Assembly: GCA_021442155.1 (NCBI GenBank) | Contig: CM038225.1 | Location: 80,178,925 to 80,242,924 of the forward strand | Source of the DNA: Cymbidium sinense | Taxonomy: Eukaryota; Streptophyta; Magnoliopsida; Asparagales; Orchidaceae | DNA length: 64,000 nt | Direction: 5' to 3' | In this document: piece by piece, positions 33,085-45,129 of the stretch | Numbering within the stretch: the stretch's first letter is position 1 | How the letters are laid out: each line of letters starts with the position of its first letter | The notes under the pieces: generated by a model | The model's database searches: none | Told to the model about the DNA's origin: nothing | Seen by the model: only the letters and a program-made list of their open reading frames with translations | Made by a program: the position numbers and the translations under genes

Positions 33085-33160
33085 CAACAATAACAAGCTT
33101 TCATCCTACTAGGTGGGGTTGGCTACATGAATTCTTCTTCTCCATTGTGTCCATCGGGAT
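33085..33160 (-). mobile_element. RTE LINE 3' end, minus strand
   Basis: The minus strand reads GGACACAATGGAGAAGAAGA, then TCATGTAGCCAACCCCACC and GGATGAAAGCTTGTTATTGTTGTT, the same tail as the LINE at 29950. It stops at the left edge of the family B LTR; the next LINE piece in this orientation lies just beyond that LTR (35055). Confidence 0.8.
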
Positions 33161-33164
33161 AAAA

Positions 33165-35049
33165 AATTATTATTATTCCAAACTTACGCTGACGGTTGCA
33201 GTAGATGAATCGAAAGAGAGGGGAGGGGTCATCGGCTGTCAAATGAGCTTCCAACACGAGAGAGAGAGAGAGGGGAAGACTCTACCCTGTGTGCCTGCCC
33301 TAATCGAGTGAGACGGCTTCATTGCCGCTAATGCCGAGCTGTCGCGAGCCATTGTTGATGCCGCCAGCGAGCCACCGTCGATGCCGCTAGTCTATAGTCT
33401 CCCGTAGGTGTGCGATCGAGGAAGAAGGTGCTAGGGCAAGTTGGGTGTGCGTGCGAACGAGAGCTAGAAAATTGATTTAGAAATTAAAATAAAGGAATTA
33501 AGTAAATTAAAATATTTTAGATATACATAGTAATCATCTAAATAAGAACGAGAAATTGATTTAGAAAATTTAATGTCTCTAATGAACTAAAATAAATAAT
33601 TATAAATTTTATCATAAGAAAGATACATGTTTCAATAATATACTTTAGATAGTTATGAGTATTGATCAAGTTAATATTTCTAATCATAGAACTTTAGTTA
33701 AAGAAATATTTTTTTTCAAAGGGAAGGAGATTTAAGAAGAAGTTTCACACTAAAGTGAGTAATTATGTCTTATATTTATGATAAAAGTTTACTTATTTTT
33801 GTGATGGAATACATTGGTACATAATTATAAATTATCTCTGTATTTTAAATTGTCTCCGTATTTCAAATTATGATTTATGTTTCCATCTTCTCCATATTGA
33901 ATGAACACCGAATATAATGTTACTTTACGTTATCAGATAATTAACCGATTTTCTATCTTGAGCAAATATGATAGATTCATAAATTTATGTATAAATGATA
34001 ATTTGAAAATGGAGATAACCCTCTTACAGACCTACGAATGAATATGCGACGAAAAGTAAATGGAAATTGTTACTTGTCCTTTGGATGGATTTTAGAAAAG
34101 GTTTTCTAAAAAAAGGTTTGCATAACCACTCTTGAAATGATTGATAAATTAGAAATAAAATTTCTAAAAAATATTTATTTTCATTACCTCTTATATGTTG
34201 GGTTTTTTAAACACTTTTTACATAATGTTCATATTTATAGTAGATCGATCATAGATATTAGTTTTGTTTTCTTATTTTATTATAGTAAAAACATAATTTA
34301 TCCACTAATAATATTATTCATTTATAAGTTGTTGGCCAATAAAAGAGAAGCATAAGACTAAGTTAAGTGTTACAGAGATGAGGATGCTTAGTGGATGAGT
34401 GGCTTTACTGAGAGATAGAATGCAAAATGAGTATGTCTGGGAAAAAGTTGAGTAGCTCCAGTGGTAGATAAGATTAGGGAGAGTCGCTTAGATGGTTTGG
34501 CCACATAAAGCGCCTAGTCCAATGACCCGACAGAGAGTAGATGCATTAGATTTGCCTTTATGTTAAGAAAGGTAGAGCAGGACCTAAAAGACTTGGTTAA
34601 GATGTATAAAAAATGATCTTAGTATACTTGAATTAGATGAGAATTTGACACATAATAGGACACAATGGAGACGGGATTCATGTAGAACCTAGTGGATTAA
34701 GGCTTGTTCTTGTTGTTGTAAGTTGTTTTATATTTTTTTTCAGATAATCTTCCTAACTAAATGGAGAATAGAAAGGAGGAATATTTTTACAGTCGTAAAA
34801 GGACTTCAAAAGATAGGTACTATGTTAGTTTATATTTTAGATTGTGTTTTATATGACTTTAGTTGGTGGATAATTTATATGTGTAGACAAATTTGTTAAA
34901 TATGGTTTGATGCTCTTTATATGATTTGAAAAATATTATGTAGTTTATATTCTATTAGATGTGTTTAAGTGAAGGTTTTTTTTTTTTTTTTTCCGTCCGA
35001 CTGCCCGTTCTCGTCTTGGTATTCCAAGCAACCGGGCCAGGTCGTGACA
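33165..35049 (+). mobile_element. Solo or stranded LTR of chromovirus family B
   Basis: Matches the LTRs at 43037 and 49260: CTGACGGTTGCAG near the start, a GC- and GA-rich zone, then AAATAAGAACGAGAAATTGAT, TATGATAAAAGTTTACTTATTT and, at the end, TTTTTTCCGTCCGACTGCCC with GGTATTCCAAGC and GTCGTGACA. No internal region follows. A LINE copy (34332-34718) is inserted in it, so the LTR proper is about 1.5 kb. Confidence 0.82.
34332..34718 (+). mobile_element. RTE LINE 3' fragment with 7-bp TSD
   Basis: Begins TTGGCCAATAAAAGAGAAGC (equal to 30538 in the longer copy) and runs to a TTG-rich tail. TAAGTTG stands on both sides (34325-34331 and 34719-34725), a target duplication that fixes both ends. 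Inserted into the family B LTR, so it is younger than that LTR. Confidence 0.88.
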
Positions 35050-35054
35050 CGGTC

Positions 35055-35175
35055 GACGCTTTATGTGGCCAAACCATCTAAGGCGACTCCCTATAATCTT
35101 ATTACCACTGGAGCTACTCCAACCTTTTCCCGAACGTATTCATTTCCCAAACACTGCCTTTTCCGAGTCTAAAGT
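35055..35175 (-). mobile_element. RTE LINE internal fragment, minus strand
   Basis: The minus strand reads GAATACGTTCGGGAAAAGGT, TGGAGTAGCTCCAGTGG and GATGGTTTGGCCACATAAAG, matching 30630-30720 of the longer LINE. It directly abuts the right end of the LTR at 33165-35049. Confidence 0.75.
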
Positions 35176-35179
35176 CCTA

Positions 35180-37040
35180 GATGTGAAAAGTGGAGGGTTG
35201 CGTTAGGTAGTCAACAACTAGCATAAAATTTGTCAAAATAATCATGACATGAATCCTTTAAAACACTCTCGAGGATTAGAAGAATAAAAACAAGGTGACT
35301 TAGTGTGGCTAAAATGCACTATCTTAATATTCTTTTTTCAAACTTACATATTTATTTATTCTCTTTGGGCTTCCATAATTATCACATGCCATAAAACATT
35401 TGGCTCATAATAAAAAAAAATCAATAACTAAGTTGATTGAAAATTAAATTTTAAAACACAGGTTGATTTGTACTACACAATCTAGATCGTATAATCAAAT
35501 CAATTTGATTCCCATTATGAGTTAAATAAAGTTCAAACTATACAATCTGCATCGTACAATACTATTCATATGTAAATTTGTTGAATCAAATTATGGCTTG
35601 ATTGATCCATAGAATATTAATTTAAATTTAGACATACATCATACTGTTGACTTCTGTTGTATAGAATGATTCGTAGGTAGATTAACTTAATTTAATTAAT
35701 GCTTGTTTTAATTTTAGAATATGTCAAATTATTTGATCTATCATACAAAAAGATCCCTAGATCGTCTAAATTAAAACAAAATACATTATTAATCTACTAA
35801 TTGAATGTCTAATCTAACCTGATCATACTATACTATCCAACATCATATGGTATAATTAATCATGAAATTTTTAATACTAATTTTTTTATTATATGAATTT
35901 TCAATTTTATGAGTGAGTGCTAGTTATCTTAACTTTCTTAACACTTAAATAATAATATTTTGACTAAAAAATAAATAAAATATATATTTTTTCTTGATGC
36001 TTGATTTTGCAATGTCATTTACTTGCACCCAAGCTTATGGGGCCATCATTTCAGTTGAATTATAAATGCACTTTAGTGCACTTGTTACTTAAATTGTAAT
36101 TTAACTTCTTAAATTAGCTTTCGATTTTTTTAAGTACTTTAGCTCTCACCTGCACTAATTTTAGGTAGAATTATTACTACATATCAAATATGATTGTGAT
36201 CAGCAAAATTATAATTACAAGGTAAACTCATGGGGTTAACATCATGGATTTCAACCTTGAAGTCTTGTACTTTTATGGGTACCTCTAGTTCAAGTGCAAA
36301 TTACATACTTATATGTTTTATAATCATGAGTTTTGTGAACGGAGGTAATTGGGGTCAGGATATCAAATTTAATTAGAATGTACTTTATAGTTATCAGATT
36401 TATTTTGAAGTGAATGTAATATAAAATTTGATTGATTATTCATGTTTTTTCACTTATCTCAATCCCAATCTGATAGCTATAATATTCTTCCTGACTAAAT
36501 TTTGATTAGGATATCCTATCTTAATTTTTTTCTTTGTTAATTAGAGATGTTAGTTGATGAGTAGTATTAAAGGCTTTTGATTTTCATAAATGGCCATGAT
36601 TAACCCATTAGGCAGCATTTAATTGCTTCCACCATAAAGACATCCTCTTTTTATCTTATTTTTAATTCAGAAAAATTCGTTTTTTTTATTGGATTTTTTG
36701 AAACTTAGTAGATGTATTGAATTAATCTTAACAAGTGTTCCTACAAAATAAATGCTTTTTTTCTCTTAATCAGTAGCCATTTTTAGTTTGGGGTAAGGAG
36801 TTCACCTAAAGATTGGCTTGCAATGAGACTTTTCTTATAATGGAAATGTAGCATAAATTAAATTTATGCAATTTTTAACAAGAAGATTGAGCTTGAATAG
36901 TTGAGAATAAGGCTAATGATGATGAAAATGACTATGATTGATTGTTGTTGAAATGCAACGTTCGAAGCATATTTAATAATCACCAAAAACAAGTTCCCTA
37001 AGAGTTAATTTTTTATAGAATATATAGGCTTTATTTCATA
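35180..37040. other. AT-rich intergenic DNA, nothing recognised
   Basis: No protein-like frame, TIR or LTR seen. Base composition is the window's background. Confidence 0.45.
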
Positions 37041-37043
37041 TTC

Positions 37044-37442
37044 TTATGTTGTGTTCAGCTTCATTTGATATATAAACTCCTTGTCGTGTGTTGAAATTTG
37101 TGCTATTTTTCTTGATTGTAAGAGAATACGATTGGCTTTTGTATTTGATCCAAAATCTGCCTCTGTTGTAGTGCCTGGCGTGTTGTTCTGTTCAGCAGCA
37201 GCAACGAGAGATGTGCTTCTTGTCCACATAGAATTAGGCATCAGTGGAAGCAGGTCCGGAATTGCAGAGAAAGAGATCGTCTGAAAAGCAAAAAGGAGCC
37301 AATTCAAAACTATAAAAACAAAATGACCATATGGCTCATATTTTTGTTTCTGAACCATGAAATTCAAACTACTGCAGATTTGTGATTGATGGCAACTTTT
37401 GTTCCTCCTGTGGATTGGATTTGTTATATATTTTATTACCAT
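37044..37442 (-). other. Unrecognised 132-codon open frame
   Basis: Minus strand. The part from 37285 downward is locally less AT-rich and starts right after TTTTTGCTTTTCAG, a good splice-acceptor shape. It would read TISFSAIPDLLPLMPNSMW.. then a Ser/Thr/Ala-rich tail. It could be a last exon of a small secreted protein or just chance; I recognise no family. The opposite strand is also open for 67 codons here, which weakens the case for either. Confidence 0.15.
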
Positions 37443-37679
37443 ATATTAATGCATAACCTGTGTTTTTTGATTATTTGATTATTAAAATACTTACTCGAAC
37501 TGTAGCGTATACTTTGATGCCTAATTACCTTCTTCAAGGTCGTCTCTTTTCGTGGTGTTTGGCCGCCATTGTTGCTTGAATTCCAATGCTGTTAAACGAG
37601 TTTAGAAGTGAACTTTAGATGGAGGCTCTAATGCTTCTCTCTCTAAATTACAACAGTTTAACAGCAAAAAGAATGGCTA

Positions 37680-38260
37680 ATTAATTTTTATATTACACTC
37701 TTTTTAAAAGTAGAGAAATTTACATAGAATATAATTTATATATATTTATATATCTCTAATATTTGAAATTTGATATTTATAAATATAGCATTTTTCCTAT
37801 ATGAAAAGGTGAATTTCATTTTAAATAAGTTATGATGGTTTTATTTTTTGATATAATATTTGATATTTAAGCATTATTTATGTAAATATAAAAGTTTAGG
37901 AGTTAATTATGTAAAATAAGAATTATGTGCTATGATGTAAATGCTCCAAAGTATTACAAATATATTATATGAATAATGAATTAATTTTTATATTATACTC
38001 ATTTTAAAAGTCAGGATATTTATAAGCATACAATTGTTATGCATTTATTTATTTAACATTTAAAGTTTTGATATTTATAAATAAAACTTATTTTCTACAT
38101 ATATGAAAAATATGAATCTCGTCTTAAAAAAAATTGCTGATAATATTATTTTTGATATAATATTTAATATTTGAGCATTATTTATGTAAATTTAAAAGCT
38201 TAGGAGTTAGATATGTAAATAGATAAGAATTATGTGTCATGTGTGTGATTGTCTCAAAGT
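37680..38260. repeat. Tandem duplication, ~300-bp unit
   Basis: TTAATTTTTATATTA.ACTC begins at about 37680 and 37980, and both copies end in TTAGGAGTTA.ATATGTAAA..AAGAATTATGTG. The end of the unit recurs at 61690-61760. Confidence 0.75.
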
Positions 38261-38500
38261 AAATTAAAGGATTTTAGGGTCTATCTTAATTTAATTTTCA
38301 TCAATAAATTCCGGCATTTCTTATTATTTATGGTTCTGTATTTGATGAAGACATTGATAAGAATCATGAAAGTAGCATTATTTGTTGTCATGAATGTAAT
38401 TTGTTAAATGAATGCCAGCTGCTTCAAAAACATACTCTAACAATTTTATTTTATCTTGAAAACTTGAGGATTAAATTTTCAATAACATTTTGAAGGCTTC

Positions 38501-39773
38501 TGATAGGGTCTTAATTCCTTGAATTGAGTCTGGTCCGGTTAGGCTTGAGTTTGGTGAGTCGACTCAAGTGGTCAACCCTACCGAAGCATGATAATTGGGG
38601 AGGGTTAGCGCTTTCAACCGCTGGATTAGTGCTGCTGGCCGGATCTAATCACTTGGATTGAGTTTCACTTGAGCTGAGTCTTGAACCGTCGGATGGCTTG
38701 TGTTCTTTTCTGCCCTTGGATGGTGTCTTTAATCAAGCGGTTCTTGATGCCTATGGGAATTAGTGGATTACACGGGTTGCTTATCGGACGGCTTGATCCC
38801 GTGCCTCAGTTTGTGTTCCTTGGGAGTGAATCTGAGCCTTTGCTTTGGGTTTGGATGGCTTTCTCTGGGCCATGGGATGAATCTTTGGGGAGAAGCTATC
38901 TTTAATCAGGCTTTTGTTTCGTTCCTTCGACCTTTCGAGCCGTCGACGCTCCTGAGAGAAAATGAGAGCTGAGGGCAGAGGAAAAGGGAAACCTTAGGGT
39001 TTCTGATCGGTGAGGATGGCGGTTCCCGGCGAGATAACCAGGAGAAGGGAGGAGCCGGAGGAAGAGAAGAAGAGGAGGAAGCTTGAAGAAGATAAGTTTT
39101 TATAAATTGTTCATTTTTTTTTTCTGTTTGGCTTCTGATTCTATTTATACTTTCTGTTTTACCTTCTTTAGCTTGGATCTGAGCTATCTATGCTAACTAC
39201 TCATTACTGCTACGTCATATCAAACTTGTTTCACCGTTTCGCAGGGTATAAAGCAATGTTATCTTACCATTACTCTTCTTGTTTTCTTGCTATCGAAAGC
39301 TCCTTCTTATTCTTTCGCGCTTATTTCTATTATGGACTTTACTTTCGGAATGCTTTGCTTTAGTTGTTTTAATTCTTGTTATTCATAGTTATGGTTATGT
39401 TTCAGAATGATCCGGCTTTGTTGGAGATTTAATGTTGCTATTTATATTTGCCTGGTTTCTATCTCTGGATATTATTGAAGGCTTTAATCTAGAAATAGCA
39501 CCTCCTCTTATTCTGACATCCGTAGTGTTGGTTCAGAATGCTATTCTTGTTATTGCTCTCTATGGTCTTTCGTGATGTTTAATTTAGGCTTATTATTGTT
39601 GTAGTTGATATCATCCAACTGCTTATTTGTTGTTGCTAAAATGCTATATCGGATTAGTTAAGTCCTTGTCAGATTCAATTGAGTTATATTCTATAATTTC
39701 CTTTTGTACTATTTCTATTGTAAATGATGGATGTATGTTCTAATTTGACATTAGAGGATTTTGAGTCATATCA
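38501..39773 (-). repeat. 3' LTR of the 38501-42435 element
   Basis: Starts TGATAGGGTCTTAATTCC on the plus strand and ends ..GAGTCATATCA. Open frames at 38681-38972 are LTR sequence; the partner LTR breaks them, so they are not genes. Confidence 0.85.
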
Positions 39774-40329
39774 TTACTCCTCCCCACACCGACTTGCCCT
39801 CAAGGTCACCATTATGACTTGCCCTTTTATGATCAATTCCTACCCAGATCGACTGATAGCAATCCTTTCCCTGACTCTCTCGCTTGCCATAGGGTCTTCG
39901 CTCTACTAGGGTCTTTATTCTACCTGTAGTTCCTGCCCCTTGTTGTAGTACCGCTTCTACCTCTCAGATACCCTGTAATGTGGCGATTGTTGATCAGATT
40001 CTCGTGGAAATTCTTTGTGGCCCTTTATTTGAGATTGGTAAGTTGTGCCATAAACTTATACTTATAATTCGCATTTCTTCTTGCACTATGCCTATGGTAT
40101 TTTATAGATTTGGGCTATATCTGAATTATAATTCTAAGCTAAGTCAGTGATTAGAACTATTTAGAATGTTTATAATTATACAACCTCTATGTCATTTGTC
40201 TTAGCCTGGATTGAATGGTTGATAGTTGAAGCTTGTTTCTAATACTTCTTCTTGTATCCACTTTCCGTTGAGTATCTTGTCAGATACTCTTGGTCCTCAT
40301 CAATTCATCATGAAGGCAAACAATTTGGC

Positions 40330-41200
40330 TTGACATATATGTCCTCTGTGATATTTTTCCTCACAATTGAAACACAATCCTTTCTTTCTTCCATTTGTAG
40401 GTGTCAACCTCTCGAATTGCTATTAGCTTATTTTGATTGTTGTGTTGATTGGTGTTTGTGGAGTAGTAGATGAGTTGTCATTGTAATTGAGGTTATTTTA
40501 CTGAGATTGACGATCTTGTAGTGGTCATGTGAATATCATCGCCTATCTTCTATTAGTTTGGCCAATTGAAATGCTTCGAAAGAACCGGGTAATGCTCTTA
40601 CTTCTCTCTCGATATCATGTTTAAGCTCGATTCAAAATGCTTTGTAAAATTCGTGTGGAATGCCTGAAATTTGATTGACTAGTTCTTCAAAATCATTGTA
40701 GAAGTTCTCAATCATTGTTGTCAATTTGGTTAATTTTTCCTCTCAAATCTCTCAGATAAAGAGGGACCAAATCTCAATAACCCGTTTTAAATTGTGTCCA
40801 TGAATGCAACCGATTATTTAAGTGCATATATTGATACCATAAGTGCGTGTCCATCCATGTAAACCGAGATAATTATAAACTTCGTTTCTTCGATAAATCA
40901 ATTATTGAAAGTACGGTCTGCTTTTGAACAAACCTTTAGGATTGTCTCCATTATACTTTGGCATATCTACTTTAATAGTCTAATGTTTTGTGTTTGTGAT
41001 CTATTTGGAGGATAACATTCAGTATGATGATGTACATACCGGGATTGGATTTGTTGTCGTCTTGAGAGTTTTTTTTAATTTTTCTTCTATAAAGATAGTC
41101 TTCAAACTTCATTTAATATCATGAAATTGAGGACATTTGCTCCGCTTTTGTTTAGCCACACATTCTTCTATTTTGATGTGTCTTCTTTCTCGCCATTTTC
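40330..41200 (-). pseudogene. Gag remnant with zinc knuckle
   Basis: The minus strand begins MARKKTHQNRR just inside the 5' LTR and, after many frame changes, ends in LCFNCEEKYHRGHICQAKLF at 40378-40320. That is a CX2CX4HX4C zinc knuckle in the style of chromovirus Gags. Stops throughout. Confidence 0.7.
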
Positions 41201-41229
41201 TCGAGTGTTGTAGTCAACAAGAGCACCAA

Positions 41230-42435
41230 TGATGGGTCCAATTCCTTGAATTGAGTCCGTCCTGCAGTTTTGAGTTTGGTTCGAGTCGACTCACCGAGTG
41301 GTCCAACCGACCGAAGTTACCGATAATTGGGGGAGGTTAGGGTGCTTTCAACCGCTGGATTAGCGTGCTTGGCCATTGGATCTAATCACTTGATTGAGTT
41401 TCTGAAGGAACCGTGATGGTTTGTGTTCTTTCTCTCGCCTTGATGGTGTCTTTAATCGCTTCTTGATGCCTATGGAATTAGTGGATTACACGCTGCTTTA
41501 TCTGACGGCTTGATCCTGCCTCGCCAGGTTCCTGGGAGTGAATCGAGCCTTTGCTTTGGGTTTGGGTGGCTTTCTCTGGGCCGTGGGATGAATCTTCGGG
41601 GAGAAGCTATCTTTAATCAGGCTTTTGTTTCGTTCCTTCGACCTTTCGAGCCATCGACGCTCCTGAGAGAAAATGAGAGGAGGGTGAGGGAAAAGGGAAA
41701 CCTAGATCTGAGAGGATGGCGTTCCTGAGATAACTGAGAAGGGAGAGCCTGGAGGAAGAGAAGAAGAGGAGGAAGCTTGAAGAAGATAAGTTTTTATAAA
41801 TTGTTCATTTTTTTTCTATTCGCTTCTCGATCTTATTTATACTGCTTTACCTTCTTTAGCTTGGATCTGAGCTATCTATGCAAGCCTAACTTTCAACTTA
41901 TCAAACTTGCTTCTCATTCGCGAGGTATGAGCAACTGTTTTATACTTACTCTTCTTGTTTTCGCTATCGAGCATCCTCTTCCGTTTTGGGCGTTATTTCT
42001 ATTATGGACTTTACTTTTAGTCACTGAATGCTTTCTCTAGTTGTTTTACTCTTGTCGTATTCATGTATATTTATGGTTCTGCTTTGTTTCGCTCGCTCGT
42101 TGGAGATTTAATGTTCCGCTTATATTTGTCCTGTTGCTCTGATATTATCAAGGCTTTAACTGAAATAGACCTCCTCTATTATTCGCCATCAGAGTGTTGG
42201 TTGTAATGGTTATTCTTGTTATTGCTTTCTTGGTCTTTCGGATGTTTAATTTGGGCATTAGTATTTATCATATCATCCAATCTTATTTGTTGTTGCTAGA
42301 ATGCTATACCGATTAGTTCGAAGTCCTTGTCGTATTCAATTGAGTTATATTCTGTAATTTCCTTTTGTCTATAGTTCATTGTAAATGATGGTTGTATGTT
42401 CTAATTTGGCACTTAGAAGATTTTGAGTCATATCA
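41230..42435 (-). repeat. 5' LTR of the 38501-42435 element
   Basis: Partner of 38501-39773; the two share GGAGAAGCTATCTTTAATCA and GAAGCTTGAAGAAGATAAGT, among other stretches. Confidence 0.85.
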
Positions 42436-42615
42436 CTTCATTTAACCGCAAGTCTAATTAGGGCTTTGATGTATAAGTAGAGGGATCGCTTATTTTCTTC
42501 GACCCATAATAAAAAATGAACGGCCCAAAGCTTAACATGATTCTCTTTGATCCCTTACCCTTTCCCTTGCGCTATGTTCCATCCATCATAAGGAATAGGA
42601 TGAGTTCATTATATT

Positions 42616-42807
42616 CAATGGTGGAATCAAAATTTAAAGAGAGGAGTGACAAAATCTAGAGATGACGATTGCTCACTCAACTAGAGGTGACAAAAACTAA
42701 GAGAGTAATTAATATGTTATATAATATTAAGAGTTTAGTAAAAATTTAAGGGTGACGATTAGCCCCCACACCTCAATCACCCCAGCCACCTCCTAGTTCC
42801 GCCATTG
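42616..42807. mobile_element. Small MITE, 192 bp, with perfect 8-bp TSD
   Basis: ATTATATT stands on both sides (42608-42615 and 42808-42815). Ends: CAATGGTGGAATC on the left and, inverted, CAATGGCGGAACTAGGAGG on the right. An 8-bp duplication with CA..TG ends suits hAT; because the next base (C) also matches, a 9-bp duplication (Mutator-like) cannot be excluded. No coding capacity. Confidence 0.85.
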
Positions 42808-43036
42808 ATTATATTCATACCAATGCACTGTAAATTCCATTAGAGCAACTTAGTTTTTCTTTTCATTGATCACCATCTCATACCTAATGTGTTAGTTTTT
42901 TAAAGCACAATTAGTCAAGAGATTTCTTCTTTTTTTTTCAGGTTAGTGAAGAGAAACATACCAAATACTTAATAGACACACTCAACCATCGAGAATAAAG
43001 AATATCTCGACTTTCAATGTTTCAAGACATATAAAG

Positions 43037-44996
43037 AATAACCGAAAGTTAGAAAAAAAAAGAAGAAAATAAAAATAAAATAAAAAATTCAACCGGCATG
43101 ACGGTTGGCCATGGAGTGGAAAAGTCAAAAAAAGAAGAAGAGGGGAGTTCCGTTTCATTTTGCCGAAACAGAAACGAAACAGAACTCCCAACGAGGGAGA
43201 GAGGAAACGGGAGAGGGAGAAAGAGAATAGGGAAAACTTTATGCGTTCTAACCGAGTGTGTCACCGAGGAAGAAGAAGGAAGAAGAAAGGAAAGTGTGCG
43301 TTCTAGTCTTCCGCAGTCAGTAGGGAAGAAGAAGGAGGAGTTCGTGCCCAAGCCGAGTGAGAGCCCGTGCGCAAGCAACTGAGAGGAGGGAGAGACTTGC
43401 GTGCGTGCATCACATTAGAAGCCGATGGGAGCTTAGGGCAAGCCGAGAGGTAAGTTTTTTTTTCTTTTGGCTTTTTTTTATAATAAAGGAAATACATTTT
43501 ATATTATAAAAGAGAATGTATTTATAGTATATAGGTTTCAATTTCAAAAAGAAGTGCAAATCCAAATGACTATTTTACTATACAAATGCCTACATAAGTA
43601 TTTCAATATACAATATATTTTAATTATATTAAAGGTTATGTATGTAAATCATAGATATGTTGAATAAATATGTTAAAAAATTTGTGAGAATAATTAAGTT
43701 ATTAAATTAAAACTTATAAATGAAATGCTTATAATTTAGATGAATGTACTAAAAATATGATTAATGGTATGAATAGATGGAGAGCATAATTCTATTTTTG
43801 CTTATACAAACCAAACTTAATTATTTAAATATATTTATAGAGTGAAAATGATTATGTTACATACATAATAGTAAAATTATAATTTAAATTTAGTAATGAT
43901 TAAAGTGAAATTGATAATTGATAAAGAATTTAATAAATTAAAGTATTATAGATAAATATCGATCATTTAAATAAGAATGAGAAATTATGTAAAAACTTAA
44001 TGCCTCTAGAACTAGTAATTATGAGATAGTTATATTTCAAGATCAGATACACTTATGATAGATATTGAAGTTATTATTTTTAATTATAAGAATTTCAATT
44101 AAACATTTAAACAAAGGAGATTCGAAACCGCAAATTAAAAGTAATTATGTTATTACATGGTAAAATATCTTTAATTTTGTGATAAACGATATTTATCGAT
44201 TATGACATTTTCTAATCGCAGTTGTGATTATTTCGCTTTCAAAATTGTGATGTAGTTTCCTGCTTTTATAAATTGTGATGTAGTTTCGCTTTTTTACGTT
44301 GGATAATAACTCAACGCTAGATCATATTCACATCCTCATTTTATAAAGTTAACTAATTTTTATCGCATGAATTAATACGATACCGATAATTGTATGCTTA
44401 ACGCCAGATGTTAAAGTGGAGTTCACCCCTTACGATAATCGGGGAGAATGCATGCGAAAAATCGAATAAATGAATGGTAACTACTTGTCTTTTGGATGAG
44501 TATTTAGTTTTCTTTGGTAAAGGTTTACAATGACTCTAAAATACGATAAATGTAAAAGTCACATAAATGTTTATGACTTACCTCTCATATGTTTGATTGT
44601 TTGAGAAATTTTTTTATGTACATGTGACAATAAAAAACCATACGCATACTAGTCAACATTCTTGTTTATATTATAGTGCAACATAATCACCAATTATATA
44701 TTCAATTATAATTGTTAATTTTTTCGCGTAACCATTCTAACTAAATGACCGATGTAGTTATAAGCATGTTTATTACGTAGAGACTTGAGATAGGTAATTC
44801 TGCTAGTTATGTTAAATTATGTTTAAATCAGTGTCATATAAACTTAAGATATATAGGACAAATTGTTAAATCATTTGTGGATTGCTCTATGACGGAGATT
44901 TTATTTAAGTTTGGAAGTGTTATGTAAATTTTTTTTTATCCGTCCGACCGTCTATTCCTGCCTTGGTATTCCAAGTTCTCGGGTCGTATCGTGACA
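43037..44996 (+). repeat. 5' LTR, family B
   Basis: Begins AATAACCGAAAGTTAG (the first bases TGT seem lost) and ends CCGTCCGACCGTCTATTCC.. GTGACA. It contains a GA-rich GC island at 43090-43440 and a GAGAGGTAAG motif. Frames at 43098-43382 on both strands are LTR sequence. Confidence 0.85.
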
Positions 44997-45000
44997 AGAG

Positions 45001-45012
45001 TGATATCAGAGC
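45001..45012 (+). promoter_or_regulatory. Primer binding site (tRNA-Met type)
   Basis: TGATATCAGAGC, one base away from TGGTATCAGAGC, the usual plant gypsy primer site. Confidence 0.8.
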
Positions 45013-45129
45013 TAGATTTTATATTTAGGGACATAAATATGATCATAATCAAAGAGCCATTAGGAAGAAGATAAATTTTATGAAGAGATTTACATATGAT
45101 TATATTGATTGATGCGTAATGATTATAAG

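Larger units (their letters stand above)
38501..42435 (-). mobile_element. Ty3/gypsy deletion derivative with two LTRs
   Basis: LTRs 38501-39773 and 41230-42435 (1273 and 1206 bp) share long identical stretches. CTTC stands outside both ends (38497-38500 and 42436-42439), a likely target copy. The element reads on the minus strand: just left of 41230 the minus strand begins TTGGTGCTCTTGTTGACTAC, the usual leader of plant gypsy elements, and the purine tract GTGTGGGGAGGAG lies at the other internal edge. Only 1.46 kb of internal DNA remains, with a gag remnant and no pol, so it depends on other elements. Confidence 0.88.

Noticed and set aside
38681..38972. Two well-formed plus-strand frames sharing 'SLCFGFGWLSLG'
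   Set aside because: LTR sequence of a minus-strand element; repeated at 41510-41728 with frame changes.
43049..43382. Open frames of 94-109 codons rich in Arg/Glu/Ser
   Set aside because: GA-rich U3 part of the family B LTR; the same zone of the 3' LTR (49270-49662) gives different frames.
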